A stretch of DNA of 64,000 nucleotides, from the NCBI GenBank assembly GCA_963748405.1, contig CAVVIT010000005.1, forward strand, positions 682,001-746,000, read 5' to 3'. Each line of letters starts with the position of its first letter. The first letter of the stretch is position 1. Made by a program: the position numbers and the translations under genes. Below are positions 40,755-50,572 of the stretch, in pieces. The notes beneath the pieces were generated by a model. That model ran no database searches. It was given only the letters and a program-made list of their open reading frames with translations, and had not been told where the DNA came from. This DNA is from Fen-1273 sp963748405. Its GTDB lineage: Bacteria > Bacteroidota > Ignavibacteria > UBA10030 > UBA6906.

Positions 40755-40761
40755 GGCAAGG

Positions 40762-40790
40762 TTTACTTTTCGCACCGGGGTTCGTACATT
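40762..40790 (+). promoter_or_regulatory. Promoter of lpxH-pbp
   Basis: TTTACT (40762-40767), 17 bases, TACATT (40785-40790), about 68 bases before lpxH. The -35 box is weaker than at the rRNA promoter. Confidence 0.45.
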
Positions 40791-40857
40791 AAGTGATTGT
40801 CACCCGTGCGCCCCCGAAGGCTGCACCTCCCGGAAACACCGCCCAATACCGGATTTC

Positions 40858-41583
40858 ATGAAAGCGTATTTCATTTCCGACGTCCACCTCGGCCTGGGTT
40901 CGCGGGAAACTGAAAAGGCCAAAGAGAACCGCCTGCTGCTGTTCCTGCGGAGCGCACTCCCGGACACCGAGATCCTTTTCATCGTCGGCGACCTCTTTGA
41001 TTTCTGGTTCGATTACCGGACCGTGATACCGAGGGGATTCCACAGGACGCTCGCCGCACTCCAGGAATTCACGGAGGCGGGAAAGACGATCCACTACCTG
41101 GTCGGGAACCACGATTGCTGGATGGGGGATTTCTTCGAGACGGAGATCGGCGCCACGCTCCACAGGGAGCCGTTTTCGGTCACCGTGCAGTCCAAACGGG
41201 TCCACATACACCACGGTGACGGCCTCGCCGAAAACGATCTCGGGTACCGCCTGATACGCCCCGTCCTGCGGAACCCGGCCGCCGTCTGGTTCTACCGGTG
41301 GATCCATCCCGACATCGGCGTACAGATCGCACACGGGACATCCCGTTCCAGCCGGGCGTACACCACGACGAAGCACTACGGCGAGGAGAAAGGGATGATC
41401 CGTTACGCGGAGCATATGATCGGTCAGGGAATGGATATCGTCGTCATGGGACATCACCACAAGCCCGCCTCCGTGCAGCTCGGCGGCGGCGTGTACGTCA
41501 ATCTCGGCGACTGGATAACGTACAACACGTACGGGGAGATGTCCGGGGGGGCGATTGCACTGAAGACCTGGAACGGAACGTAG
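40858..41583 (+). CDS. lpxH: UDP-2,3-diacylglucosamine hydrolase LpxH-like
   Basis: LpxH removes UMP from UDP-diacylglucosamine to make lipid X, the step after LpxD. This is a calcineurin-fold metallophosphatase of 241 residues with all motifs: SDVHLG, GDLFDFW, GNHD, HHGDG and GHHH. DVHLG plus FDFWFDYR fit LpxH better than general phosphatases. It complements the lipid A genes at 5-8.5 kb. Confidence 0.88.
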   Translation: MKAYFISDVHLGLGSRETEKAKENRLLLFLRSALPDTEILFIVGDLFDFWFDYRTVIPRGFHRTLAALQEFTEAGKTIHYLVGNHDCWMGDFFETEIGATLHREPFSVTVQSKRVHIHHGDGLAENDLGYRLIRPVLRNPAAVWFYRWIHPDIGVQIAHGTSRSSRAYTTTKHYGEEKGMIRYAEHMIGQGMDIVVMGHHHKPASVQLGGGVYVNLGDWITYNTYGEMSGGAIALKTWNGT

Positions 41584-41593
41584 GAGGAAGGGA

Positions 41594-43975
41594 ATGTCAG
41601 ACGAACCCAACGACAACCAGAAGCAGGACGGCGCGGGACAGGAGAACGATCCGAAGGACGCCGCGGGGCAGGGGAAAGAGCCGAAGTACGCCCCGGCGGA
41701 GATGGAACGGTACTTCAACGACCCCGAATTCCGCAGAAAGCGGAGCCGGCGGCACTTCTGGCAGCACATATCCCGGAGAGGAAAAGTCCTTTCCGTCGCG
41801 GGACTCGTCCTCATCGTGCTCGGCGTCGTGTACTGGAACTACCTCATCTCGGGGCTTCCCTCGCTCGAACGGATCGAAAACCCGAAACCCGAGCTGGCGT
41901 CGAAAGTCTATTCTTCCGACGGCGAGGTGCTGGACCAGTTCTTCATCAAGAACCGTTCGCACCTGGCGCTCGCCGACATGCCCAAGACCGTCGTCGACGC
42001 GCTCATCGCGACCGAAGACAAGGATTTTTACAGCCACTGGGGGGTCGACCTCGTCCGTTTCGGCAAGGCGATGGTCAAGAACGTGTTCGCGCTCCGCCTG
42101 AAGGAAGGGGCGAGCACGATCACGCAGCAGCTCGCCAGGAACCTGTACCTCGGACACAGCGACAGGAACATCTTCGACGGCGTGACGCGGAAGATCCGCG
42201 AGTTCATGACGTCGGTGCAGCTCGAGCAGACGTTCACGAAGGACGAGATTCTGGAGTTCTATCTCAACGTCGTCTACTTCGGCCGCGGCTCCTACGGGGT
42301 GGCATCCGCCTCCCAGGCCTATTTCGGGAAAGGGCCCGCCGATCTCACGCTCGGGGAAGTCGCCACGCTCATCGCGGTCCTGAAGGGACCGGGCTACTAC
42401 GATCCGACGGGGAAGCATCCCGAGCGGGTGCTCAACAGGCGGAACACGGTGATCGCGCAGATGCTCAAGTACAAGTACATCACCGATCAGCAGGCCGAAC
42501 AGGCCAGGGCCGAAGTCATCCAGGTCAAATCCGCGGAGGAATTCGCCGCGGCCGGCATCGCGCCGCACTTCGTCGAGTCCATACGCCAGCAGCTTATGCA
42601 GAAGGCGGAGAAGTACGGATTCGACATCTACCGCGACGGTATCCAGGTGTACACCACGCTCGACAGCCGGATGCAGCGGCACGCCAACCGCGCGGTCGAA
42701 GAGCACCTTGCGATCTACCAGAAGGAATTCGACAAGGAGTGGGACTGGACGACCTCACCCGAGGTGCTCGTCCGCGTCATCGACCAGGCGATCAAGACTT
42801 CGCCGCAGTACAGGCGGGCCACGACCGCCGCGGGGCGCGACAGCGTCTACGCGGCACTGTCCGGCAACCGTGCGTGGGCCGACTCCATGAAACACATCGC
42901 CCAGTCGATCGAAACGGGGTTCGTCGCTCTTGACGCGAAGTCCGGGGCCATCATGGCGATGGTGGGAGGAGTGAACTTCAGGAGCTTCAAGTACGGGCTC
43001 AACCACGTGACACAGATCCGCAGGCAGGTGGGCTCCGCCTTCAAGCCGTTCGTTTACACGGTAGCGATGGACAACGGGTACGCTCCCTGCTACGAGCTCC
43101 TCAACCAGCCGGTGACGGTGATGATGGCGGACGGGAAGCGGTGGACCCCCGCGAATTCCGACGGCCAGTTCGGCGGCAAGAGCACGATTCGCGAGGCGAT
43201 CAAACACTCGATCAATCTCGTCGCCGTGCGGGCGATCATGCAGATTGCGCCGGTCGGCCAGGTGATTGAATACGCGAAACGGATGGGGATCACGTCCCCC
43301 CTCCCCCCCTATGAGTCGCTTGCCCTCGGTGCCGGAGAGGTCTCACCCATCGAGATGGCAGGGGCATTCAGCGTTTTCGCCAACCACGGGGTGTACGTTT
43401 CCCCTTACGCGATCGTCAGGATCGAGGACAAGGACGGCAACGTCATCGAAGAATCGAACCCCATGCGGCGTGAGGTCTTCAGCGACCAGACGGCGTTCAT
43501 CATGACCTCGATGCTCGAGGGAGTCGTCAACGGCGGCACCGGAAGCCACGTCAGGGACTTCTTCCAGCTCCCCGCGGCCGGGAAGACGGGAACGACGACC
43601 GAATTTGCGGACGCGTGGTTCGTGGGATACACCCCGCAGCTCTCCGCAGCCGTGTGGGTCGGATTCGACAACAAGAGTGTCCACTTCAAGACGTGGGACG
43701 GGCAGGGCGGAAGGGCAGCGGCGCCGATCTGGGGACGCTTCATGAAGTATGTGTATGACGACCCGACCATCGCGATGCCGCTGGAGTATTTCGAGAAGCC
43801 GGCGAAGGTCTATGCCGACAGCATCTGCATGGAAACGAAGAAACTCGCCACGCCGTTCTGCCCCGACAAGATGATCGAATATTTCACCGACCAGACCCGC
43901 CCCGCGACCTGCGATAAGCACACGACGTCGAAATGGAAAGAGGGGGAGCGGGGGGCCGGGACGATAAGCTTCTGA
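41594..43975 (+). CDS. mrcA: Class A penicillin-binding protein (PBP1A type)
   Basis: This bifunctional peptidoglycan polymerase and crosslinker has 793 residues. A charged cytoplasmic start (about 1-60) precedes one TM (about 67-87). The GT51 domain shows TEDKDFYSHWGVD and GASTITQQLARNLYLG. The transpeptidase has the SxxK serine in GSAFKPF, SIN in KHSINLVA and KTGT in GKTGTTTEF. It starts 10 bases after lpxH and is followed by a terminator. Confidence 0.95.
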   Translation: MSDEPNDNQKQDGAGQENDPKDAAGQGKEPKYAPAEMERYFNDPEFRRKRSRRHFWQHISRRGKVLSVAGLVLIVLGVVYWNYLISGLPSLERIENPKPELASKVYSSDGEVLDQFFIKNRSHLALADMPKTVVDALIATEDKDFYSHWGVDLVRFGKAMVKNVFALRLKEGASTITQQLARNLYLGHSDRNIFDGVTRKIREFMTSVQLEQTFTKDEILEFYLNVVYFGRGSYGVASASQAYFGKGPADLTLGEVATLIAVLKGPGYYDPTGKHPERVLNRRNTVIAQMLKYKYITDQQAEQARAEVIQVKSAEEFAAAGIAPHFVESIRQQLMQKAEKYGFDIYRDGIQVYTTLDSRMQRHANRAVEEHLAIYQKEFDKEWDWTTSPEVLVRVIDQAIKTSPQYRRATTAAGRDSVYAALSGNRAWADSMKHIAQSIETGFVALDAKSGAIMAMVGGVNFRSFKYGLNHVTQIRRQVGSAFKPFVYTVAMDNGYAPCYELLNQPVTVMMADGKRWTPANSDGQFGGKSTIREAIKHSINLVAVRAIMQIAPVGQVIEYAKRMGITSPLPPYESLALGAGEVSPIEMAGAFSVFANHGVYVSPYAIVRIEDKDGNVIEESNPMRREVFSDQTAFIMTSMLEGVVNGGTGSHVRDFFQLPAAGKTGTTTEFADAWFVGYTPQLSAAVWVGFDNKSVHFKTWDGQGGRAAAPIWGRFMKYVYDDPTIAMPLEYFEKPAKVYADSICMETKKLATPFCPDKMIEYFTDQTRPATCDKHTTSKWKEGERGAGTISF

Positions 43976-43990
43976 CCGCCCCAAAAGCGG

Positions 43991-44045
43991 AACGGGTTGC
44001 CAATCGAAGGGCGACAGATCCCCTGCGGTTGGCAACCCGTTTTTC
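43991..44045 (+). terminator. Rho-independent terminator after pbp gene
   Basis: A 13-bp perfect stem, AACGGGTTGCCAA (43991-44003) against TTGGCAACCCGTT (44029-44041), is followed by Ts. It lies 15 bases after the PBP stop. Confidence 0.85.
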
Positions 44046-44102
44046 AGCGATTTCCTACCGATTCTCCCAGCGTTCTAAAGCCAGATCGAAGCGTACAATC
44101 CG

Positions 44103-44252
44103 TCAATCGACGGACAATTCCCGCTCGAAGATATCCGATTCATCACCCGATTCCGGGACAATGCCCTTCTCGTCGGCTTTTTTCTTGCCGAGCAGGATGA
44201 GAGGTATTGCCGCCAGTGCAACAAGTGCCGCGACCTTCCAGAGCTTATTCAT
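44103..44252 (-). CDS. Small single-TM protein
   Basis: The start is ATG 44252; the upstream extension of the frame has no coding character. The 49 residues consist of one TM helix (about 6-21, VAALVALAAIPLILLG) followed by KKK and an acidic tail. AGGGGG lies 10 bases before the ATG. No family is known to me. Moderate support only. Confidence 0.45.
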   Translation of the reverse strand: MNKLWKVAALVALAAIPLILLGKKKADEKGIVPESGDESDIFERELSVD

Positions 44253-44403
44253 TGAACACAGCCCCCTGATGGAGAAGTAGAAACAAGAGTTCTCGTTTGA
44301 ACAATAAGAAATTGCGAGTTGAAAATACGTGACATAACGCACAAAACCGACTTGATTTCGAGGCAGATCGGGAGTACATTGCACTCACCAAAAGAGGTTC
44401 CAC

Positions 44404-44592
44404 GTGAGTCAACAGACTGCCGAAGACAGATATTTTGAGGCGTACAAGTCGAAGGTGTACGAGAGGCTGACCGAAGCAGACAGAGACGTTCTTCCATCCG
44501 CCTGGTGGGAGACCGTCATCAAGCACTACTACAAGAGCGGTTACTCCGAGGAGCGTGCGGTCAGGGCAATCCAGGAAACGATGAAGAAGTAG
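44404..44592 (+). CDS. Small hypothetical protein
   Basis: A GTG start preceded by AGAGG gives 62 residues. The protein is compact, charged and helical (RYFEAYKSKVYERLTEADRD, then WWETVIKHYYKSGYSEERA). Amino acid use looks like a real folded protein. No family recognised. Confidence 0.5.
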   Translation: MSQQTAEDRYFEAYKSKVYERLTEADRDVLPSAWWETVIKHYYKSGYSEERAVRAIQETMKK

Positions 44593-44616
44593 ACCTCCCC
44601 CCTTCACCCGCAGGCG

Positions 44617-44910
44617 CTAACCTTGCGGCCCCAGCACGGTGTCATCTCCCCCAAAATGTTCCACCATATGCTGTTCCGGCGGCGGGCAGGACTGTGCGTT
44701 GTAGACATCCGTGAGCCGCCTGGAAGGACGAGTCGTGTTCAGGCTGAGGTAGTACACGACTCCTTCTTCTCCGTCCACCTTCTTTCCGCGGTACAGCGCG
44801 ATCCCGTCCCGGGTGTCTGAGGTTTGCAGCGTGTCAAGAAAGTCCTGAGCCAGATCCGCAATAAGCGTACTGGCCTGTTCGCGGGTGAAACTGATCCGGT
44901 ACCACGACAT
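44617..44910 (-). CDS. Small hypothetical protein
   Basis: The preferred start is ATG 44910 (MSWYRISFTREQAS), giving 97 residues; the frame continues eight codons upstream. Mixed alpha/beta composition with IALYRGKKVDGEEGVVYYLS, and no signal or TM. No family recognised. It stands alone between two oppositely oriented genes. Confidence 0.5.
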   Translation of the reverse strand: MSWYRISFTREQASTLIADLAQDFLDTLQTSDTRDGIALYRGKKVDGEEGVVYYLSLNTTRPSRRLTDVYNAQSCPPPEQHMVEHFGGDDTVLGPQG

Positions 44911-45161
44911 TACAGCCTCTGTTTCATGAAACAAGAAGTCACTTAGGAAAAACGCGCCGAAGGTTCACCGGTTACCGGCTGAGTGCGGAGCGACAGGCAA
45001 GTATACTGAAAAGCGGGGGGAGAGGGTGTGATGGAAAACAACGGGACGCCACAAACAAACCCATATAGTTCTACCTGCAGACGAACCCGTCCGCTGAAAG
45101 TTCTTTCAGGAAATTCCTTGCAGCCGCCGGCCGGACGCCATCTCCGAAAAGACGGGAACGG

Positions 45162-47186
45162 CTACAGCACTTCCCTTACTTCTCTGCGCGCGTCAATTGT
45201 CCTCAGGACCACGTGCTGGTCCCCATCGGCCTGCACCATCCCCCAGTAGATCGCGAACTGCTCGATCAGGTAATCGGCCGGATAGCGCTGCGAAACTCCC
45301 AGGAAGATCTCGTCGACCCCGAGCTGTGCCGCGGTCTGTGCGACGGCGTAGAGCGCGTTGTTCGTCGGCACAACGATCGGAAGGACCGGCTTCCCCTCCT
45401 TCTCTGCGAGCTTGATGACCTCGGTCAAGAGCTGATCCTGGTCGGTGGTGATCGAACCGTCCACCGTCGCATTTTCCTTGTCGGCGAGTATCTTCGCGTG
45501 CATGACGATGATATCGGTCGTGTCCGCGTCGCTTTCCTGGAGGCATTTCTGCAGCTGGTAGAGACGATTGGGAGCGCTCGCTGCAACGAGTTTTCGCCTT
45601 TCGTGCTTGCAGCCGATCGCCTCGACGGTAAGCTGATCTTCACCGTGCACGTTGAACTTCTCGAGACCCGGTTCGCGGGCCGCGCTGAGCTTCTTGTTCG
45701 CGCGCTCCGAGACGCCGAATGCAACGTACAACGCAACGGTGAACCCGATTCCCCAGACCGTTGCGAACGGCTTCGTAAAGAGATTCACAATGCCGAGAAG
45801 CAGAAGTACGGTGAAGATTGATCCCAGGCCGATCGGGATCTCAATCCCCCGGATCTTTATGTTAATGGGAACGCGCCATTCCCTGTGCGCCGGCTGTTTG
45901 TAGCGGAGCACGATCATCGAATACGCCTTCATTACAAAACTCCAGACGACGCCGAACGCATAGGCCTCGCCGAGCGCAAAGACATCACCCCTGGTCACGA
46001 TGATTATGAATATCTGGAGCAGTGCAAGCGTGTGGATGATCCGAAACGTTGTCCCATATTTTTCGTGCGGTTTTCTAAACCACGCATGCAAAACCCCATC
46101 TTCCGCAACCCTGTTGAGCACACTGTTTGCACCAATGATCGCAGTGTTTACGGCACCTGCGAGTATAAGAAAGCCAACTACGACGACAAACACCTGCAAT
46201 CCGAGCAGGAGAGGGCGGCTGCCGACCAGATGCATCGCCAGGCCGCTGAGCACATTGTCATTGTAAAGACCCAGGAGCTCATCCGGCGGGACGATCATCG
46301 ACGCAAAGAGCGAATTCACACCCGTGAATACAAGCGCAAATACGAAGATAATCATGCCGGCTTTGAGCAAATTCTTAAGTTTTGGGGCCTCTATCTCCCG
46401 GTACACCTGAGCGAGAGTCTCTTCTCCGCTGACGGCAAGTATCGAATGGCCCAGCCCAACAAGAATGCCCACAGCACCAATGGTCTTTAGCCAATCAACG
46501 TCTCTCAGGACACCCAAGGATTCACTTGAGAGGGTCATGGAGAACGGGGGGAGCGTGATTCCCCGGATTGCGATTGTGACAATCGACCAGACGAAAAGGA
46601 CGACGGCCAAGACGCTCGTCACCTGGAATATTCTCAACGCCTTGCCGCTCGACTCTTCAATGCCTATCAGATTCTTACGCCAGAAATACAGGACGATGAC
46701 GACACCGATCGCCATTGACGTTGTGTCGCGCGGGATCCTGAGAGCGTTTCCGGTCGACACCATTATGGAGTTAATAAGACCCGTGATGTACTGACCTGCT
46801 GACACCGCACTGATAGGAACTGTGATCAAGTAGTCAAAAATCAAGGCTGATACAGAGAATTTTGCGGCTGTTTCCCCCAGGGCCTCGTGGACCACCTTGT
46901 AGACGCCCCCGCGCACGAACATGCTCGAAGATTCGATGTAGACCGCCCGGATCCCGTAGGCGAACACCATAACAAAGAGAATGAACCAGGGAGCGGACGG
47001 GCCGACTGCCTTTTCCGCGATCCCCAGGGCATAATATGCGCTCGACGCGAGATCCGACAGCACGATCGCCGCGGCCCTCCAGTAGGAGATAAACGAGAGC
47101 ATCACGGTGGTGATGACGACCACCTTCACCTTCTTCAGCACGGTGGTGCCGGTTTCAGACCTTATATCGAGCGTGTATTTCTTCAT
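45162..47186 (-). CDS. APC-superfamily permease with UspA-like C-terminal domain
   Basis: This 674-residue membrane protein has about twelve TM segments (about 20-500), including SDLASSAYYALGIAEKAVG, GGVYKVVHEALG and AVSGEETLAQVYREIEAPKL, which fit the amino acid/polyamine/organocation superfamily. A soluble domain of about 150 residues follows (ATVDGSITTDQDQLL, then GKPVLPIVVPTNNALYAV) and looks like a universal stress protein fold. APC-USP fusions are known. The substrate cannot be told. Confidence 0.85.
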   Translation of the reverse strand: MKKYTLDIRSETGTTVLKKVKVVVITTVMLSFISYWRAAAIVLSDLASSAYYALGIAEKAVGPSAPWFILFVMVFAYGIRAVYIESSSMFVRGGVYKVVHEALGETAAKFSVSALIFDYLITVPISAVSAGQYITGLINSIMVSTGNALRIPRDTTSMAIGVVIVLYFWRKNLIGIEESSGKALRIFQVTSVLAVVLFVWSIVTIAIRGITLPPFSMTLSSESLGVLRDVDWLKTIGAVGILVGLGHSILAVSGEETLAQVYREIEAPKLKNLLKAGMIIFVFALVFTGVNSLFASMIVPPDELLGLYNDNVLSGLAMHLVGSRPLLLGLQVFVVVVGFLILAGAVNTAIIGANSVLNRVAEDGVLHAWFRKPHEKYGTTFRIIHTLALLQIFIIIVTRGDVFALGEAYAFGVVWSFVMKAYSMIVLRYKQPAHREWRVPINIKIRGIEIPIGLGSIFTVLLLLGIVNLFTKPFATVWGIGFTVALYVAFGVSERANKKLSAAREPGLEKFNVHGEDQLTVEAIGCKHERRKLVAASAPNRLYQLQKCLQESDADTTDIIVMHAKILADKENATVDGSITTDQDQLLTEVIKLAEKEGKPVLPIVVPTNNALYAVAQTAAQLGVDEIFLGVSQRYPADYLIEQFAIYWGMVQADGDQHVVLRTIDARREVREVL

Positions 47187-47359
47187 TGTCCGTGGTTGTT
47201 AGTATCGGGCGAACAGGCGATGAGACGCGCGGTGGCGTGCGTGGAAACCCTCCACCGGCGGGGCATACAAAGGACCTATCGCCGGAATCCTTTCGATGCG
47301 ATTCCTGTCGAAACAAGGGAAATTGCAAACAGAGATCCGCTCACCAGAGGGGAAATGGT

Positions 47360-47584
47360 ATGAGTGATGAGGAGAACAGCAAGGAGGAGACAAATCCCGA
47401 GAAAAACCAATACAGCGGTTCTTTTGCCCATCTTGACCAATACGGCTGTGGAAGTGACGTCACGTGGCCAATGAAGTTAGGGGTTCGCGACGATGAAATC
47501 AATACTCAAAAGAAGCCGGAAATGGGCATTATCGGGGATCCAAAGGGGTTTCCCTGTCCCGTCTGCCTTGGGAGGAGGATCTGA
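47360..47584 (+). CDS. Possible small hydrophilic protein
   Basis: ATG 47360 with AGAGGGG before it gives 74 residues starting SDEENSKEETNPEKN and ending with a CPVC pair in FPCPVCLGRR. It is the only coding candidate in the 425 bases between the permease and the next gene. Little else supports it. Confidence 0.3.
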   Translation: MSDEENSKEETNPEKNQYSGSFAHLDQYGCGSDVTWPMKLGVRDDEINTQKKPEMGIIGDPKGFPCPVCLGRRI

Positions 47585-47611
47585 TTCCAACCGGCGTAGA
47601 CGCGTCTCCAT

Positions 47612-48214
47612 TCAGTTGTTTGATTGCTTCATCTTATATCCTGCCGGAACCGCGAATTTTTCGGGGGGCACCTTCGCGTTTTCCTCGAATTTCACGGCTT
47701 TGGTCAGGCTCCGCATCGTCGGGCCGGAGACGTCTATCATCAGGCAAACGTGGTCCCATCCAGCGTACACGGTCTTATCTGTGGAAGATCCAACCATGTA
47801 GGATTCACAGTTCTTCCCGGCCACGGTGACGTTCGGCAGTTTCTTTGCCGTTCCGCTGGTCCTGTCGTTTTCCGGTATTTCGTTCCAATCGAAACGATAT
47901 TCCGTCCCGCGGTATTCTTTCCCCCGCGATTCCACGGTCTTCTGGTCGTGCAGGAGCAGATACTTCATCTGGCCGTCGCTGAACAATGAGGAGGCGAGCT
48001 TTTCTCCGTTGTAGGTCTCATTGCATTCCTTCGTACCGTATTCGTCAAAATAGACCATGACCTTGTGCTTCATCTTCATTGTCCCCATCTCGATGGCGGT
48101 TTCGAACGTGATGATCCCCGATTTGATATCATATTTCTTAAATTGTGCGTGGACGTCCTGCGGTAATGCCAAAAGCATCGCAAAGGCAGCACTGAGAGCA
48201 ACGAGCGTTTTCAT
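47612..48214 (-). CDS. Secreted protein, DUF4412-like
   Basis: The start is ATG 48214, which gives a clear signal peptide (LVALSAAFAMLLALPQDVHA); upstream codons to 48283 are not needed. The mature part of about 180 residues is strand-rich: SGIITFETAIEMGTMKMKH, VYFDEYGTKE, KKLPNVTVAGKNCESYMVG. This resembles periplasmic DUF4412-type proteins of unknown role. It is the last gene before the tRNA. Confidence 0.7.
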   Translation of the reverse strand: MKTLVALSAAFAMLLALPQDVHAQFKKYDIKSGIITFETAIEMGTMKMKHKVMVYFDEYGTKECNETYNGEKLASSLFSDGQMKYLLLHDQKTVESRGKEYRGTEYRFDWNEIPENDRTSGTAKKLPNVTVAGKNCESYMVGSSTDKTVYAGWDHVCLMIDVSGPTMRSLTKAVKFEENAKVPPEKFAVPAGYKMKQSNN

Positions 48215-48604
48215 CGGACCTCCCGAGGATGTTAGGTATGCCTGAAGATACGAAATACGCGGGACTTTGTGCAGTGTCAGCACCCTCCGGACAGTTTCCG
48301 GCTAAGAAATCAGGCGCATGACACTGGTGCAAAGGAGCAATAATGTTGGCTCCTCGTGCCGAAGACACCCGCCTCAAGGTCCGCTCTACAATGCGGGCAC
48401 CACATAGAGGAGTCCGCATTGACCCAGGTATCGCCACGATGCAAATCGCCTCTTGGGATTCTCCGGAATTTTCCTTACATTATCCGTAGGTAAGCCGTTC
48501 TGCTTTATAAACCCCGGCTACACAACCTTACAGATTCCCTACATAGATGTGTCGGAATCTGAGGTTTTGATCGCCCGGGGTGCCCAAAAGAACGGATTTT
48601 AGAC
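48215..48604. other. Intergenic stretch before tRNA-Leu
   Basis: This stretch of 390 bases holds no convincing coding frame, RNA gene or clear hairpin on either strand. It should contain the promoters for the minus-strand secreted protein and the plus-strand tRNA, but no good consensus stands out. Confidence 0.5.
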
Positions 48605-48688
48605 GCCCGGATGGCGAAATTGGCAGACGCGCTAGCTTCAGGAGCTAGTGGCCGCGAGGTCGTGCAGGTTCAAGTCCTGTTCCGGGCA
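48605..48688 (+). tRNA. tRNA-Leu (CAG)
   Basis: The 84-nt cloverleaf has a long variable arm. The acceptor stem is GCCCGGA/TCCGGGC (48605-48611 with 48681-48687), the D arm holds TTGGCAGACGC, and the anticodon stem CTAGC/GCTAG encloses loop TTCAGGA, giving anticodon CAG. The T loop is GTTCAAGTC. CCA is not encoded. The recombinase gene from the opposite strand ends inside it, marking it as the probable integration site. Confidence 0.93.
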
Positions 48689-50402
48689 CAACGATGTTGC
48701 GAAACGGCATCTGGTTCTCAGGTGCCGCTCCTGCTTTTTCGAACTCCTCGACAAGACGGTCGGCGGGGTCTCCTCCCTTCGGGAATCGTCGGACCAGTAC
48801 CCTCACCCTTCGGCTTTCCCCATCGACTACGACCTTACCGACAACTCTCCGGATTATCTCCTTCTTTTCCTGGGTCGAGCCCCCCTCGAACGCATGACGG
48901 AAGTTGTCCGAGAAGTCACGGATTACGCGCGCAATCACGTCGAGATCGAGTTTTGCGCCACTCTTCGGCGCACTCTGCTGCAATGACGCCTCGGCTTCGG
49001 ATTTCTCATCCTGCAACTTCTTGAGTTTTGCCACCAGGACGCTTATCGGACCACCCTCCTCGATCGCCTGAAGCACACGGCCAATCTTTTCATCAAGCGC
49101 CTGGATACGACGCGTATCCGCCTCCATTGCCACCCGGTCCTGATCTGGCGCTCGCTCCAACATGTCCTTGAGATTCCTTTGCACCTGATCGAGGATCCTG
49201 TTGTCAGATAGAACGTCTTCTACGGCGTCTACCACGAACGACTCGACCTTGTCCCGTGGTACGGAGGTATAATCACAGACCCGTTTGCGGTTGTATCCCC
49301 CACAGACGTATCGATAGTACTTTCTGTCCCTGAGGGTAGTAGATTGTCCTTCAAACGAGAATCCGCATTTCCCACACTCGATCAACCCGCTGAGTAGATA
49401 CGGGACAAAGTGACGAGGCGATCCGCCTTTCCACTTCCCTTTCCTTACAGAATTTGCCTTCATCCACAACTCCTGTGGAACGATGGCGGGATGAGCACCC
49501 TCATGAACCACCCATTGAGACTGATCCATTTTCCATTGAGGGTGGTCGGGAGTTGAACGACGTTCCCATCCCTCGTTCTGCGCCCGAATCTTGCTGCTTG
49601 AATACCGGTTGTAGGCTCTCGCTCCGTAGTAGGCAGGGTTCTCAATGATCGACTTGATCGTGCCGTTGCTCCACTTCTGGTCTTTATTGCGCCATTTGCC
49701 CCGGCGAGCGCAGGGGACCTTCTTGTCGTTTAACATCTTGGCAATCAGGAGGTACGAGCATCCTTTCGCCCTCTCGGAGAAAATGAAGCGAACTGTCTCG
49801 ACTTCGTCGTCCTTCCCCAACTCCCAGACGACCTTTTCCTGCTTCTTCACACACCACTGACCTGGTGCCAGGTAACGCCGATCGCCGGTGTGGATGCTGA
49901 CGGCAACTCTCACGTAGCCATAGGGGGCCGTGCCTCCACTGGAGTAGACGCCGTTGTTCGTGGCCCCCCTGAGTGTCAACTCCGAGAGCTTTTTGCTGTA
50001 CTGAGAAGCCTGGACCCCCTCGAGGGCTTTGAGCATCGGCGCGAACTCATGCTTGGGGTCCACCGATGTCTTCACAAGGACGACCTCGACGCCACATCGT
50101 CTAAAATGGACACGCCAATATGTGTTCTCCTCCGCGTCGATAGCCCTACCCCATCGGCTCTCGTCGTAGCAAATTACTGCTTTGAATTCCGGCTGGTACT
50201 CGACGGCTGAACGTAGACGCTGGAACTCGGGCCTCTGGTCGAACGTGGTTCCGGATTTCCCGAAATCCTCAAACCACCGGATGACATCATACCCGGCGGT
50301 TCTTGCGTAGGCGAGGATTTCTATCTTTTGCTGTTCAGGGGACTCTTCCTGTTGATCGGTCGAGCATCGCAAGTACCCGACTGCGGGGATCATGGTGCTC
50401 AT
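48645..50402 (-). CDS. Large serine recombinase (integrase)
   Basis: This 585-residue protein integrates or excises the island. The resolvase domain (about 1-150) has the catalytic serine in YLRCSTDQQEESPEQQ and an arginine in ESRWGRA. The recombinase domain includes APYGYVR and IKSIIENPAYYGARAYNR. A zinc ribbon follows (LIECGKCGF, then CGGYNRKRVC), with a coiled coil near 440-510. ATG 50402 has AAGGAG before it. The last residues (GTGLEPARPRGH) are the antisense of tRNA-Leu, so that tail is set by the host junction. Confidence 0.93.
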   Translation of the reverse strand: MSTMIPAVGYLRCSTDQQEESPEQQKIEILAYARTAGYDVIRWFEDFGKSGTTFDQRPEFQRLRSAVEYQPEFKAVICYDESRWGRAIDAEENTYWRVHFRRCGVEVVLVKTSVDPKHEFAPMLKALEGVQASQYSKKLSELTLRGATNNGVYSSGGTAPYGYVRVAVSIHTGDRRYLAPGQWCVKKQEKVVWELGKDDEVETVRFIFSERAKGCSYLLIAKMLNDKKVPCARRGKWRNKDQKWSNGTIKSIIENPAYYGARAYNRYSSSKIRAQNEGWERRSTPDHPQWKMDQSQWVVHEGAHPAIVPQELWMKANSVRKGKWKGGSPRHFVPYLLSGLIECGKCGFSFEGQSTTLRDRKYYRYVCGGYNRKRVCDYTSVPRDKVESFVVDAVEDVLSDNRILDQVQRNLKDMLERAPDQDRVAMEADTRRIQALDEKIGRVLQAIEEGGPISVLVAKLKKLQDEKSEAEASLQQSAPKSGAKLDLDVIARVIRDFSDNFRHAFEGGSTQEKKEIIRRVVGKVVVDGESRRVRVLVRRFPKGGDPADRLVEEFEKAGAAPENQMPFRNIVVPGTGLEPARPRGH

Positions 50403-50572
50403 TGTTGATCTCCTTCCTTTTTCAATGTCATCAATTCTCGCTTCTCCCGCAAATGTCGGCACAGAAGCGTGGCGACCATTCGCGTCAATTCGTTGATGTC
50501 CTCTTCCGTCAAATACCCATCGCTCTCAACGGTGCAGACATACTCTTCATCAGATTTTCTCCGAGGCTTCAT
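50399..50572 (-). CDS. Micro-ORF coupled to the recombinase
   Basis: This ORF encodes 57 residues (MKPRRKSDEEYVCTVESDGY, then LTEEDINELTRMVATLL, ending KKEGDQQ). Its TGA overlaps the recombinase ATG (ATGA), and its own ATG overlaps the stop of the micro-ORF before it. The last codons contain the recombinase ribosome site. A charged helical protein, family unknown. Coupling suggests a recombination helper or translational control. Confidence 0.65.
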   Translation of the reverse strand: MKPRRKSDEEYVCTVESDGYLTEEDINELTRMVATLLCRHLREKRELMTLKKEGDQQ

